Origin: Paracoccus aestuariivivens
GTDB lineage: Bacteria > Pseudomonadota > Alphaproteobacteria > Rhodobacterales > Rhodobacteraceae
Direction of reading: 5' to 3'
Length of the DNA stretch: 64,000 nucleotides
Assembly (NCBI RefSeq): GCF_009711225.1
Contig: NZ_WMIE01000001.1
Span: forward strand, 186,001 to 250,000
The notes under the pieces were generated by a model. The model was not told the DNA's origin and did no database searches. It saw only the letters and a program-made list of their open reading frames with translations. Below are positions 34,970 through 42,040 of this stretch, one piece after another. The position numbers and the translations under genes were made by a program. The first letter of the stretch is position 1. Each line of letters opens with the position of its first letter.

Positions 34970-35241
34970 TGATCAACAAAGTGGGGCAGCCCCCCACAAG
35001 CACGACGATCCGGCGCATGATGAAGCCGGGTGAGAACATCGGCGGTGATCGGCAACGATCTCCTGCGTGCCGAAGAAACGAGACCTTGGTGATACTTGGC
35101 AGGGATAGAGCCCAGCTGCGCCCATTTGTGAACGCGATCGACGTTTAGCTCGAACCCCTGCTCGTGAAGATCGTCAACGATATCCTTTCGGCTCGGCCAA
35201 AGCGCAAGCAGGTCTCGGACAGTGGCAAGGATGATACTCAT
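34966..35241 (-). CDS. Cro-like repressor
   Basis: The 91-aa product starts at 35241 (MSIILATVRDLLALWPSRKD). IVDDLHEQGFELNVDRVHKW (about residues 21-40) fits the N-terminal HTH of small Cro/YdaS-type proteins. It diverges from the CI-like gene, and its start is within about 15 bp of an operator-like palindrome. It is the first gene of the left early operon. Confidence 0.75.
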   Translation of the reverse strand: MSIILATVRDLLALWPSRKDIVDDLHEQGFELNVDRVHKWAQLGSIPAKYHQGLVSSARRRSLPITADVLTRLHHAPDRRACGGLPHFVDQ

Positions 35242-35254
35242 GTTGAGATGGCTA

Positions 35255-35296
35255 ATGGAACTTATCTCCACTCGTCAAGATGGAAATAACTTCGAT
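35255..35296. promoter_or_regulatory. Operator pair between the Cro- and CI-like genes
   Basis: Two 17-bp sites of the form ATGGA-N7-TCCAT are seen. Site 1 (35255-35271) is ATGGAACTTATCTCCAC. Site 2 (35280-35296) is ATGGAAATAACTTCGAT. A TTGACG box on the minus strand (35278-35273) places site 1 in the spacer of a leftward promoter. The matching pair at 35771-35817 supports a shared regulator, probably CI or Cro. Confidence 0.7.
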
Positions 35297-35329
35297 AGCA
35301 AATTGCGTACGCACGCGCATTCTGCAGAA

Positions 35330-35650
35330 ATGAAACCAAAGATTCTTAACGCACTTATTGAACGCGAGAGCACTCCCCAAAAAGTCGGACCACGTATCAG
35401 TGCGGTCCGTGAAGCTTTGGAGTTATCCAAGGCGGAGTTTGCTGACTCAATCGAGTTCGACCGCAGCTCGCTCACCAAGGTTGAGCGTGGCGTCATGGGT
35501 CTGGACATAGCTGTTGGTGAAAAAATATCAGCAGTTTATGGTGTTGGTTTGGACTTTATCTATCGTGGCGATCTTGCAGATCTGCCCCCAGAACTGCGCC
35601 CAAAAGTCGTTCCAATTTTGGCGAACGCTCGAAAGAACGCCCAAGCCTGA
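35330..35650 (+). CDS. CI-like phage repressor (XRE HTH, no peptidase domain)
   Basis: The 106-aa product starts at 35330 (MKPKILNALIERESTPQKVG). An XRE-type HTH spans about residues 23-75 (ALELSKAEFADSIEFDRSSL, then TKVERGVMGL). No S24 peptidase domain follows, so RecA-triggered self-cleavage as in lambda CI is not expected; induction must work by another route. It diverges from the Cro-like gene. Confidence 0.85.
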   Translation: MKPKILNALIERESTPQKVGPRISAVREALELSKAEFADSIEFDRSSLTKVERGVMGLDIAVGEKISAVYGVGLDFIYRGDLADLPPELRPKVVPILANARKNAQA

Positions 35651-35770
35651 CCGATCCGTATGCCGGTAATGCGTGCAATCAACAGCACTACAAAAGTGCG
35701 AAAATTATAGCCCATTTCTTCCTCCAATCGATCAATCGCGCCCAGTGGGGCGCGTGATCGCATCAACTAA

Positions 35771-35817
35771 ATGGATTTTTTTTCCATCGCAATGTTGACT
35801 ATGGAAGTTTTATCCAT
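35771..35817. promoter_or_regulatory. Operator pair and promoter of the rightward operon
   Basis: Site 3 (35771-35787) is ATGGATTTTTTTTCCAT. Site 4 (35801-35817) is ATGGAAGTTTTATCCAT. Both are perfect ATGGA-N7-TCCAT palindromes, with centres 30 bp apart, near three helical turns. TTGACT (35795-35800) directly precedes site 4, so the site would occupy the promoter spacer as site 1 does on the other side. The -10 box is not clear. Confidence 0.75.
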
Positions 35818-35856
35818 AATTGTTACCCCATCCGCAACCCTTGGATGGAGCTCTTC

Positions 35857-36039
35857 ATGCAGACCCATTCGCTACCGACTGCCTCTCTCGCGTTTATCGG
35901 CGCGTGGCGGGTCGTCACCGATCCCGAATTTGCCGCTACTCTGCCCGCAAGCACGCGTCGCATGGCCCTGAATGTCGTCGCCAACCAACGACGCCTCGGC
36001 TTATTGCGGGGCCTCAACCTTCCCTCGGCGCGGCCATGA
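35857..36039 (+). CDS. Small hypothetical protein, first gene of the rightward operon
   Basis: The 60-aa product starts at 35857, with GGATGGAG 6 nt upstream, and contains AFIGAWRVVTDPEFAATLP. Its stop overlaps the next ATG (ATGA at 36036). No motif is recognised. By position it is under the operator pair at 35771-35817. Confidence 0.7.
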   Translation: MQTHSLPTASLAFIGAWRVVTDPEFAATLPASTRRMALNVVANQRRLGLLRGLNLPSARP

Positions 36040-36272
36040 TTGACCGCAAGCACAGCAACACCCTGCGCGCGCCCTTGTCGCGCGCAGGCCATTGCCTCGA
36101 TGACATGCCCGAATGCGCCCATGATCCCGACGGACGCTTGCCGCTTATTGGCCTGCTGGCGACCGCGACGCTGGTTGTACTGGCGGTCGTTGCCGTATGG
36201 CTCGCATTCGTCGCGACCGATTGGTCCGCTTTGCTGGACCTGACCTCACACGCCACGAAGCGCGAGGCCTAG
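36036..36272 (+). CDS. Small membrane protein
   Basis: The 78-aa product has one transmembrane segment (LLATATLVVLAVVAVWLAFV, about residues 40-59) after a polar N-terminus. It is translationally coupled (ATGA) to the gene before it. Confidence 0.7.
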   Translation: MIDRKHSNTLRAPLSRAGHCLDDMPECAHDPDGRLPLIGLLATATLVVLAVVAVWLAFVATDWSALLDLTSHATKREA

Positions 36273-36280
36273 AGACGGGA

Positions 36281-36622
36281 ATGTTCGATCACAAACTCCT
36301 GTCGGATGCCGCGCCGAACGCGCTGCTGCAGAACCTGATCATGCGCGGCTTACTATTCCGCGCCCGCCAAAAGCTTTTGACCATGCCGGACACGACGGAA
36401 CTGGCCGACGACATCGCGGCCGCACTGGAACAGCGCCATCCCTTTTCCAGCGGACCAGCCGCGGCTTCATTTCACGTCTCGGCTGATCACCTGTCGCCCG
36501 CAGAAGCCATGCGCGACCCGATGCCCGAGGCATGGCAGATCATCATCGCCATGATTTGCGGCTCCATTCTGGGCGCCGCAGGATGGTTCGCGGCCGGATG
36601 GTTTGTAGCAGTCTCGACCTGA
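36281..36622 (+). CDS. Small protein with C-terminal membrane segment
   Basis: The 113-aa product starts at 36281. Residues 1-75 are helical and soluble, and a hydrophobic segment (IIIAMICGSILGAAGWFAAG, about 87-106) ends the protein. It follows another membrane protein gene in the same operon. Function unknown. Confidence 0.68.
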   Translation: MFDHKLLSDAAPNALLQNLIMRGLLFRARQKLLTMPDTTELADDIAAALEQRHPFSSGPAAASFHVSADHLSPAEAMRDPMPEAWQIIIAMICGSILGAAGWFAAGWFVAVST

Positions 36623-36658
36623 CTGCCAACCCCAACCAATTTCGGAAGGAATCTAGCA

Positions 36659-36853
36659 ATGGCCGGTAGCCGTTTTCAGGAAACCAAGGGCGGTGCGATC
36701 CTTGACCGGTTCACCGGAACCGTAATCGCGCGGATCGAGGTCACAGAACTGGACACATCGACCGCGCTGCGCGTCAGCCAATTGATCCTCGACGCCCTGC
36801 ACCGCGAATTTGGCCCGACGCACCTGGTCAACGTGGTGCCTGATCGGGGCTGA
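36659..36853 (+). CDS. Small hypothetical protein
   Basis: The 64-aa product starts at 36659, with GGAAGGA 8 nt upstream. It is a compact alpha/beta-looking protein (TGTVIARIEVTELDTSTALR) and no family is recognised. Confidence 0.7.
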   Translation: MAGSRFQETKGGAILDRFTGTVIARIEVTELDTSTALRVSQLILDALHREFGPTHLVNVVPDRG

Positions 36854-36922
36854 AGAACCCGGCGGGCCTTTTCGGACCGCCGAACGGACTGGGTGCCCCA
36901 ATAGAAGCCTGCGCCCCAACTT

Positions 36923-36968
36923 GCTGGCCGCTGCTGTACCACCACCACAACAATCCGCAGCGGCCAGC
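36923..36968. repeat. 12-bp perfect inverted repeat in an intergenic gap
   Basis: GCTGGCCGCTGC (36923-36934) and GCAGCGGCCAGC (36957-36968) are exact complements separated by 22 nt. The gap lies upstream of the Acb2/Tad1-like gene. There is no T run after it, so it is more like a protein site or RNA structure than a terminator. Confidence 0.8.
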
Positions 36969-37021
36969 CTCTTTCCCAATCCGCGCCCGGCGGCTCCGGG
37001 CACACCCCAAAAGGAAGAAAG

Positions 37022-37279
37022 ATGGCTCAGACGGTCGATAGCACCTCGGATGACCGCACCGCGAACAATGCGGTGCGCCACACCTACCGGATTCTGACCG
37101 AAACCGAGAAGAAGCAGATGCAGCAGATCAAAGATGTGGGCGGATATTTTATCCACACTCTGCATGAAATTGGCGGCACCGATGCCAGTGTCGACCGCCT
37201 CGCATCCCGCGATCTTTCGCTGGCCAACACCCACATCGAAGACGCCGTCAATCGCGCCGTCCGTCACATCACCTCATAA
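37022..37279 (+). CDS. Acb2/Tad1 hairpin-domain protein, possible anti-CBASS sponge
   Basis: The 85-aa, mostly two-helix product has the pattern NNAVRHTYRILTETEKKQMQ, then IKDVGGYFIHTLHE and SRDLSLANTHIEDAVNRAV. That resembles small alphaproteobacterial phage proteins of the Acb2/Tad1 hairpin family. Acb2 proteins bind cyclic oligonucleotide signals and so block CBASS defence. The family match is from memory of the pattern, and the sponge role is inferred. It lies in the rightward early operon, a fitting place for an anti-defence gene. Confidence 0.65.
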   Translation: MAQTVDSTSDDRTANNAVRHTYRILTETEKKQMQQIKDVGGYFIHTLHEIGGTDASVDRLASRDLSLANTHIEDAVNRAVRHITS

Positions 37280-37292
37280 GATCGGAACTGCG

Positions 37293-37667
37293 ATGGAAAT
37301 CCCCAATCAAACGCGGCAATTGCGCAGCCTCGACCAAATGCTGTCGCTGGCTGACGCAGGCGACTATTTGCCCGACCTTCTGTCGCGGATCGAGGCAAAC
37401 AATGTCGAACTGCGCCAGTTCGCGCAGGACTTCTCGACGACTGCCAAGGGCAAGATCACCCTGACGATCGACGTCAAGGTCGACCCCTTCGGACATGCCG
37501 AGATGGTCATCGAGGACAAGATCATCGGGCCGAAACCGCCCAAACGCAAAGCTGTTGCGTGGATGACCGGTGACGGTGGCATCACCACGCACAACCCCGC
37601 CCAATCCCGCATGGAAATCCGCGACACCACCGATGGTCGCCGCGAATTCCGCACTGCCGCAGAATAA
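37293..37667 (+). CDS. Hypothetical early protein, 124 aa
   Basis: The product starts at 37293 (MEIPNQTRQLRSLDQMLSLA). The middle contains strands KGKITLTIDVKVDPFGHAEM, and the end GPKPPKRKAVAWMTGDGGI. No family is recognised. It lies between the Acb2/Tad1-like and DUF2303 genes, a grouping also typical of related phages (from memory). Confidence 0.7.
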   Translation: MEIPNQTRQLRSLDQMLSLADAGDYLPDLLSRIEANNVELRQFAQDFSTTAKGKITLTIDVKVDPFGHAEMVIEDKIIGPKPPKRKAVAWMTGDGGITTHNPAQSRMEIRDTTDGRREFRTAAE

Positions 37668-37677
37668 GGATCAATCC

Positions 37678-38646
37678 ATGAACGACACACCAAAGAACAT
37701 CGCCGAGACCCTGTTGGCAGAGCTGCCGCGCATGGGCGAGGTGCAGGTGATCTCCAGCCCGAGCGATGGCCTACCATTTATCGTCGCGGTACCGGACGGC
37801 CTGAAGGTCGAAGATCTTACCGCTAAAAATCGCGCGCTGGCCGAGGCATTGAAACCGCTGCAGCGCACCGGAAAAGCTGTCCTGACCGATTTGGACAGTC
37901 TGATTACCTGGACCAACCGCTTCAAAGGCGACCACAGCGTGATCTTTGGTCAAATCCAGCCGAAACCGCAGCTGCTATCTGTGATCGACTATCATGGCGA
38001 GGGCGCACCGGTGGTCGATTCCGAACAGGGCGATCCGACCGCGCATTACGGTCGCCATCGCGGCATCTATAGTTTTCCCGTTTCCGAGGAATGGAAGCGG
38101 TGGAACCAGATCAGTGGACAGGGGCTCAGCAAAGATGAGTTCGGCGAGTTCATCGAAGTGAACGCCAAGGACCTGCTGGATCCGACGCCCGCGCTTTTGG
38201 GACATGACAGCAAGCCCGAACCTTGGGAACAGCGGATGATCGAGGTCGCCGCGCAGCTTCAGGGACGGTTCGGACAGTATGCGGCGCTGGTTCAGCTGTC
38301 GCGCAGCTTTCAGGTCCATGAAACCGGCCACCTGAACGTCACCACCAATCGAGACACTGGCGAGGCGCAAGTCCAGTTCCTGACCGAGCACAAGGATCCC
38401 GACGGTCAGCCCCTCCGCCTGCCCAACCTGTTCATGATCGCGATCCCGGTCTTCGAGGAAGGTGCTTTCTACCGCCTGGCAGTGCGCTTCCGGTATCGCA
38501 AATCCGGCGACAGCGTGAAGTTCTACGTCACCCTGCACAACCCCGACATCGCACTGCGCGACGCCGCGCGCGAGGCGATGAAGCGTGCGCAAGAGCTGAC
38601 CGGCGTCCCCCTGCTGATGGGAACGCCAGAAATCGGCGCGGCCTGA
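37678..38646 (+). CDS. DUF2303 family phage protein (YfdQ-like)
   Basis: The 322-aa product starts at 37678 with AAGGA 7 nt upstream. DUF2303 traits are visible: RTGKAVLTDLDSLITWTNRF, FPVSEEWKRWN and the C-terminal RLAVRFRYRKSGDSVKFYV. The family is common in temperate phage early regions, yet has no proven role. GC and codon use resemble the host. Confidence 0.82.
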   Translation: MNDTPKNIAETLLAELPRMGEVQVISSPSDGLPFIVAVPDGLKVEDLTAKNRALAEALKPLQRTGKAVLTDLDSLITWTNRFKGDHSVIFGQIQPKPQLLSVIDYHGEGAPVVDSEQGDPTAHYGRHRGIYSFPVSEEWKRWNQISGQGLSKDEFGEFIEVNAKDLLDPTPALLGHDSKPEPWEQRMIEVAAQLQGRFGQYAALVQLSRSFQVHETGHLNVTTNRDTGEAQVQFLTEHKDPDGQPLRLPNLFMIAIPVFEEGAFYRLAVRFRYRKSGDSVKFYVTLHNPDIALRDAAREAMKRAQELTGVPLLMGTPEIGAA

Positions 38647-38712
38647 TCGCTCCGGTGTGTCGCCCCGAGAGGGCGGCCATCCAGAGCGACCGGAATAAGA
38701 TGGAAATAAAAA

Positions 38713-38880
38713 GTGACCCCCTGCATCCACGCCCAGATCGAACAGCTCCGGTGGCTCCTCGAACAGGCCTGTAAGACCACCGGCTCTTATCTGCGTACCC
38801 GACCCATGGTGAATCGGACCGGCGATGGAGGGAAGTCTTCGAATGAAGATTTGATCGAAGAATTCGGGAGAATTGATTAA
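38713..38880 (+). CDS. Small early protein, 55 aa, GTG start
   Basis: The frame opens at GTG 38713 (about 8 nt after GGAAAT) with CIHAQIEQLRWLLEQACKTT and ends EDLIEEFGRID. Its TAA stop shares a base with the next ATG (TAATG at 38878), which suggests coupled translation. Function unknown. Confidence 0.5.
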   Translation: MTPCIHAQIEQLRWLLEQACKTTGSYLRTRPMVNRTGDGGKSSNEDLIEEFGRID

Positions 38881-39062
38881 TGGGCCGCCGCGCCACATTC
38901 ACTGAAGCCGACATTCGCCGCGCGATGAAGGTTGCGCGTTCGATTGATGAGCGATCAGTTGTTGAAGTGACCGCCGAGGGCACAATCCGTATTCTGCCGG
39001 AGGCAGTACGCACCAACAGTTCGGCTGTCGACAAATGGTTCGAGGATCATGACGCGAGTTAA
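38880..39062 (+). CDS. Small protein directly upstream of the integrase
   Basis: The 60-aa basic N-terminus (MGRRATFTEADIRRAMKVAR) is followed by a small beta part (VVEVTAEGTIRILPEAV). Its end overlaps the integrase start by 14 bp. Similar short proteins precede integrases in other alphaproteobacterial prophages; an excisionase or regulator role is possible but untested. Confidence 0.7.
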   Translation: MGRRATFTEADIRRAMKVARSIDERSVVEVTAEGTIRILPEAVRTNSSAVDKWFEDHDAS

Positions 39063-40107
39063 CCTCAAAGGAATCAATCGGGTTCGTAAAAAGCTCGCCG
39101 ATGGCACGGTGCGCGAGCATCACTATGTCGGACGCGGCAAGGGCGCAGTGAAGTTCTGGGATAGCGCCAGCGACGACAAGATCGGTTCGCCCGAATATGT
39201 CGCCGCCTTTTCACGGTCCGCGAAGGATGGATCACCTGCCCGAGGCAAATTCCGTTCGGTGATACTCCGATTCCTGGATAGCCAGGACTTCACCAAACTT
39301 GCCCCACGTACCCAGTCCGACATGCGGAAATCGTTTTATCACGCCGAAAACGGTATCGACAAAAGGTTCGGAGACGCACCGCTGGATGCATTCAACGATC
39401 CACGGATCAGGCGGCAGGCGCTTGATTGGCGGGACAAGATTGGTGGAAAGTTAGGCGATGATCGGATCAGACACCTGCAACGTCTGATAGCGTTCGGGCT
39501 CGATCGCTCGATGATCCGACAGCATCACCTCATGCAGATCCGATCAGTCTACAAAAGCCAACGGGCCGAAATCTTCTGGCTGCCAGACGAGGTCGAGAAG
39601 TTCAGATCAGGCGCACCGACTCACATCTGGCGCATCCTCGCGATCGCGCTGGAAACAGGATTGCGGCCGGGCGATCTTGCCCAGCTTTCGCGGGAGCACA
39701 TTCATCGAACGCCCAATGGGCACCGAATTGTCATCTGGACTCAGAAGCGCAAGCGGCTGGCCTCGATCCCAGTTACGGCGACAATGGCGGAGATGATCAC
39801 CGCCACGCCTGACCAGCAAATGCGCCTGATCGTCAACAAGGCCGGCGTGCCCTATCAGCATGAAAACTACCTCGGCGACGCAGTTTCGGAGTGGAGGGAC
39901 AAGCTGAGGATTCGCAGCGAACTACGCCTCTATGACGCCCGCGGGACGGCCGCCACCAGACTATTAGAAGCGGGTGCAGAACTGAAGGAAATCGCGACCC
40001 ACATGGGCTGGTCGATCAAGCACGCCGCAGAGGTGATCGAGCGGTATGTCGCACTTTCGCCTACAATGACCGACAGCCTTGCAGCCAAGCTAAACGCCCA
40101 AAACTAA
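39049..40107 (+). CDS. Phage integrase, tyrosine recombinase
   Basis: The 352-aa product catalyses integration and excision at the tRNA-Pro att sites. Its catalytic domain (about residues 175-345) has Arg206 (ETGLRPGDLAQL), a Lys in TQKRKRLASIP, Arg298 in LYDARGT, Trp321 (HMGWS) and the nucleophile Tyr333 (ERYVALSP). The usual His two residues before the second Arg is Asp296, a change tolerated in several subfamilies. The N-terminal core-binding domain is shorter than in lambda Int. It is the last gene of the rightward operon before the cargo. Confidence 0.94.
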   Translation: MTRVNLKGINRVRKKLADGTVREHHYVGRGKGAVKFWDSASDDKIGSPEYVAAFSRSAKDGSPARGKFRSVILRFLDSQDFTKLAPRTQSDMRKSFYHAENGIDKRFGDAPLDAFNDPRIRRQALDWRDKIGGKLGDDRIRHLQRLIAFGLDRSMIRQHHLMQIRSVYKSQRAEIFWLPDEVEKFRSGAPTHIWRILAIALETGLRPGDLAQLSREHIHRTPNGHRIVIWTQKRKRLASIPVTATMAEMITATPDQQMRLIVNKAGVPYQHENYLGDAVSEWRDKLRIRSELRLYDARGTAATRLLEAGAELKEIATHMGWSIKHAAEVIERYVALSPTMTDSLAAKLNAQN

Positions 40108-40185
40108 GACCCACATCATTGATCCATCCCAGCCGAGAGAGTATCACCGCACCCTACACTCCGGAGAAGGAGATCGAACAGGAGA

Positions 40186-41094
40186 GTGACGTTAGTGGAA
40201 GACCTCAAAATCACGATGATCCCTCGCTCGACGAGGCGTTCATCTTCAAATCCAGTTTCGCCGTTCAGGTACCCCGGCGGCAAGGCCTTTCTGAGCGAGT
40301 ACCTGGAATCGATGCTACCTAGATCGGCCACAGACTTGCCCATGTTTGCCGAACCGTTCTGCGGTGGAGCTGGAGCCGCATTGACGCTTTTAGCAGACGG
40401 CCACGTTTCAGACCTGTTTCTGAATGACGCGGATGCGCGAATCCACTCCACTTGGTTTGCTATGCTTCACGAAACCGACCGGTTCATCGCGGCCATTCAC
40501 TCTACACCACTCGACATAGCACAATGGTATCGCCACCGTGACATTACAGAGTCGAGCAACAACAGCAGCTACTCATTCGATGTCGGCTTTTCGACCTTTT
40601 TCATGAATCGAACCACTCGATCTGGAATTATCGAAAAATCTGGACCGATCGGTGGATATGAGCAGAATGGAAAATGGAAACTTTCTGCCCGCTTTAATCG
40701 AGACGGGCTTGCTCAAAGAGTGAGGTGGTTGAGCGACCATCGCAGTCAAATACACTTACACAACTTAGATGCACTAAATTTTATTCATAAGCTAAAATCT
40801 GAACTTAATTTGAACTCGACACTGTTCTTTATTGATCCTCCGTATGTGCAAGCGGGCGGAAGGTTGTATTACAACGGCATGTCAGAGGCCAAACACGTTG
40901 CCCTCTCGGATCTTCTCACCGGGGGCTATATACCCCATTGGATATTGACTTACGACGATGCTCCACTTATCCGAAAACTCTACCAACACGAGGACATCTC
41001 GTTGATGGAGGTAAATTACAGCCTACAACGCAAGCGAATCGCCAAGGAGATCTTAGTCACGCCACCGCTGCGACGGGTAGCGGCGCATTTCTGA
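40186..41094 (+). CDS. DNA adenine methylase, D12 class (Dam-like)
   Basis: It transfers a methyl group from SAM to N6 of adenine; the target site cannot be read from the sequence. Motifs are PFRYPGGKAFL (about residues 26-36), AEPFCGGAGA (SAM motif I, about 55-64) and DPPY (about residue 217). The start is GTG at 40186 or, more likely by ribosome-site spacing, GTG at 40195; an ATG at 40216 would also work. DNA is AT-richer than the host. Its end overlaps the opposing nuclease-like gene by 38 bp. It may protect phage DNA or the neighbouring nuclease's targets. Confidence 0.93.
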   Translation: MTLVEDLKITMIPRSTRRSSSNPVSPFRYPGGKAFLSEYLESMLPRSATDLPMFAEPFCGGAGAALTLLADGHVSDLFLNDADARIHSTWFAMLHETDRFIAAIHSTPLDIAQWYRHRDITESSNNSSYSFDVGFSTFFMNRTTRSGIIEKSGPIGGYEQNGKWKLSARFNRDGLAQRVRWLSDHRSQIHLHNLDALNFIHKLKSELNLNSTLFFIDPPYVQAGGRLYYNGMSEAKHVALSDLLTGGYIPHWILTYDDAPLIRKLYQHEDISLMEVNYSLQRKRIAKEILVTPPLRRVAAHF

Positions 41095-42040
41095 AATTTG
41101 CTATCCACTCAATCACCTGTGGCATATTTGCTGACTCGTCCATTTGCTGTCCCCCACGCGCGATTTCCATTCCAATTAGCGCCCGACTCGGAAGCCTAGT
41201 GCGATCCAAGAGGGCACCATGGCGCGCGTGGTCATTGATCCAATCACTGACTTCAGTCTCTCGAAAAGGAATAAGCGTAACAAATGCCTTGTTGCCTCTC
41301 GGGGGATAGCTAAGGTAATTGGGTTCAAAGACATCCACGTGAACTCTCACCGGCTTATTTTCCCAGTCATGACCGCTAGCAACCTGACCGTAGTATAGGA
41401 TTGGCGGTGGAGGGCGATCGAGGATCTGCCAAGAGATCACATCGATACCGCCATCTTTCTCGTGTGGCGGCGTATGCTGGCCAGGTTGTTCCCTAACTTC
41501 GAACCCTGCACCACGCTCCTGTGCTCTGCGAAGCGTATCGAGTACACTTACTTGACCCTCACGGGGCCAGCCGACGCTTGCTGCGCTTCCAGATGCCAGC
41601 CCAGCCATGGCGAAGACCGAGATCACCTGAAAGACCCGGTTCCTAAGACGAGTTACCAGCGCAACCTCTATTTCAAAATCAAGGAGAGTATTTCGTGACA
41701 GGTGTGATGTGAGCAAACAAACTAAATATGGAGCATATTGCTCCACTTGCCAGTTCTGAATAAGAATAAGCTCCTCCCCATTGTCAGAAATACGAAATGG
41801 ATAACCGCCGCCGCAGCCGACTGTCCGTTCTATCACTTCGTTTTCGATTTCATTGGTGAGGTCGTCGAGCTCACGATCCCTCTCTCCGATATCATCCTCT
41901 GGCTCGTTCAACTGCTGGATTAATGCACCACGCATCGCGTCGAAACGCGCCACGCTGAATGGGCTAAAAAAAGCTGTAAGCTCTAGCCAATCTGTCAAAG
42001 CAGCGATACTAGAATTAAGAATCGGAGGAATAACAGCCAT
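41057..42040 (-). CDS. Nuclease-like protein of the right-end cassette (PD-(D/E)XK-type, putative)
   Basis: The 327-aa product contains DGGIDVISWQ (Asp196 and Asp200) followed 16 residues later by YYGQVASGHDW (216-226), spaced like the D...(E/Q)xK region of restriction-type nucleases. The usual ExK is replaced by QVA, so activity is uncertain. The N-terminal two-thirds are helical and unfamiliar. It is coupled to the ParB-fold gene by a TAATG junction. Together they look like a two-gene effector module. Confidence 0.6.
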   Translation of the reverse strand: MAVIPPILNSSIAALTDWLELTAFFSPFSVARFDAMRGALIQQLNEPEDDIGERDRELDDLTNEIENEVIERTVGCGGGYPFRISDNGEELILIQNWQVEQYAPYLVCLLTSHLSRNTLLDFEIEVALVTRLRNRVFQVISVFAMAGLASGSAASVGWPREGQVSVLDTLRRAQERGAGFEVREQPGQHTPPHEKDGGIDVISWQILDRPPPPILYYGQVASGHDWENKPVRVHVDVFEPNYLSYPPRGNKAFVTLIPFRETEVSDWINDHARHGALLDRTRLPSRALIGMEIARGGQQMDESANMPQVIEWIANFRNAPLPVAAVA

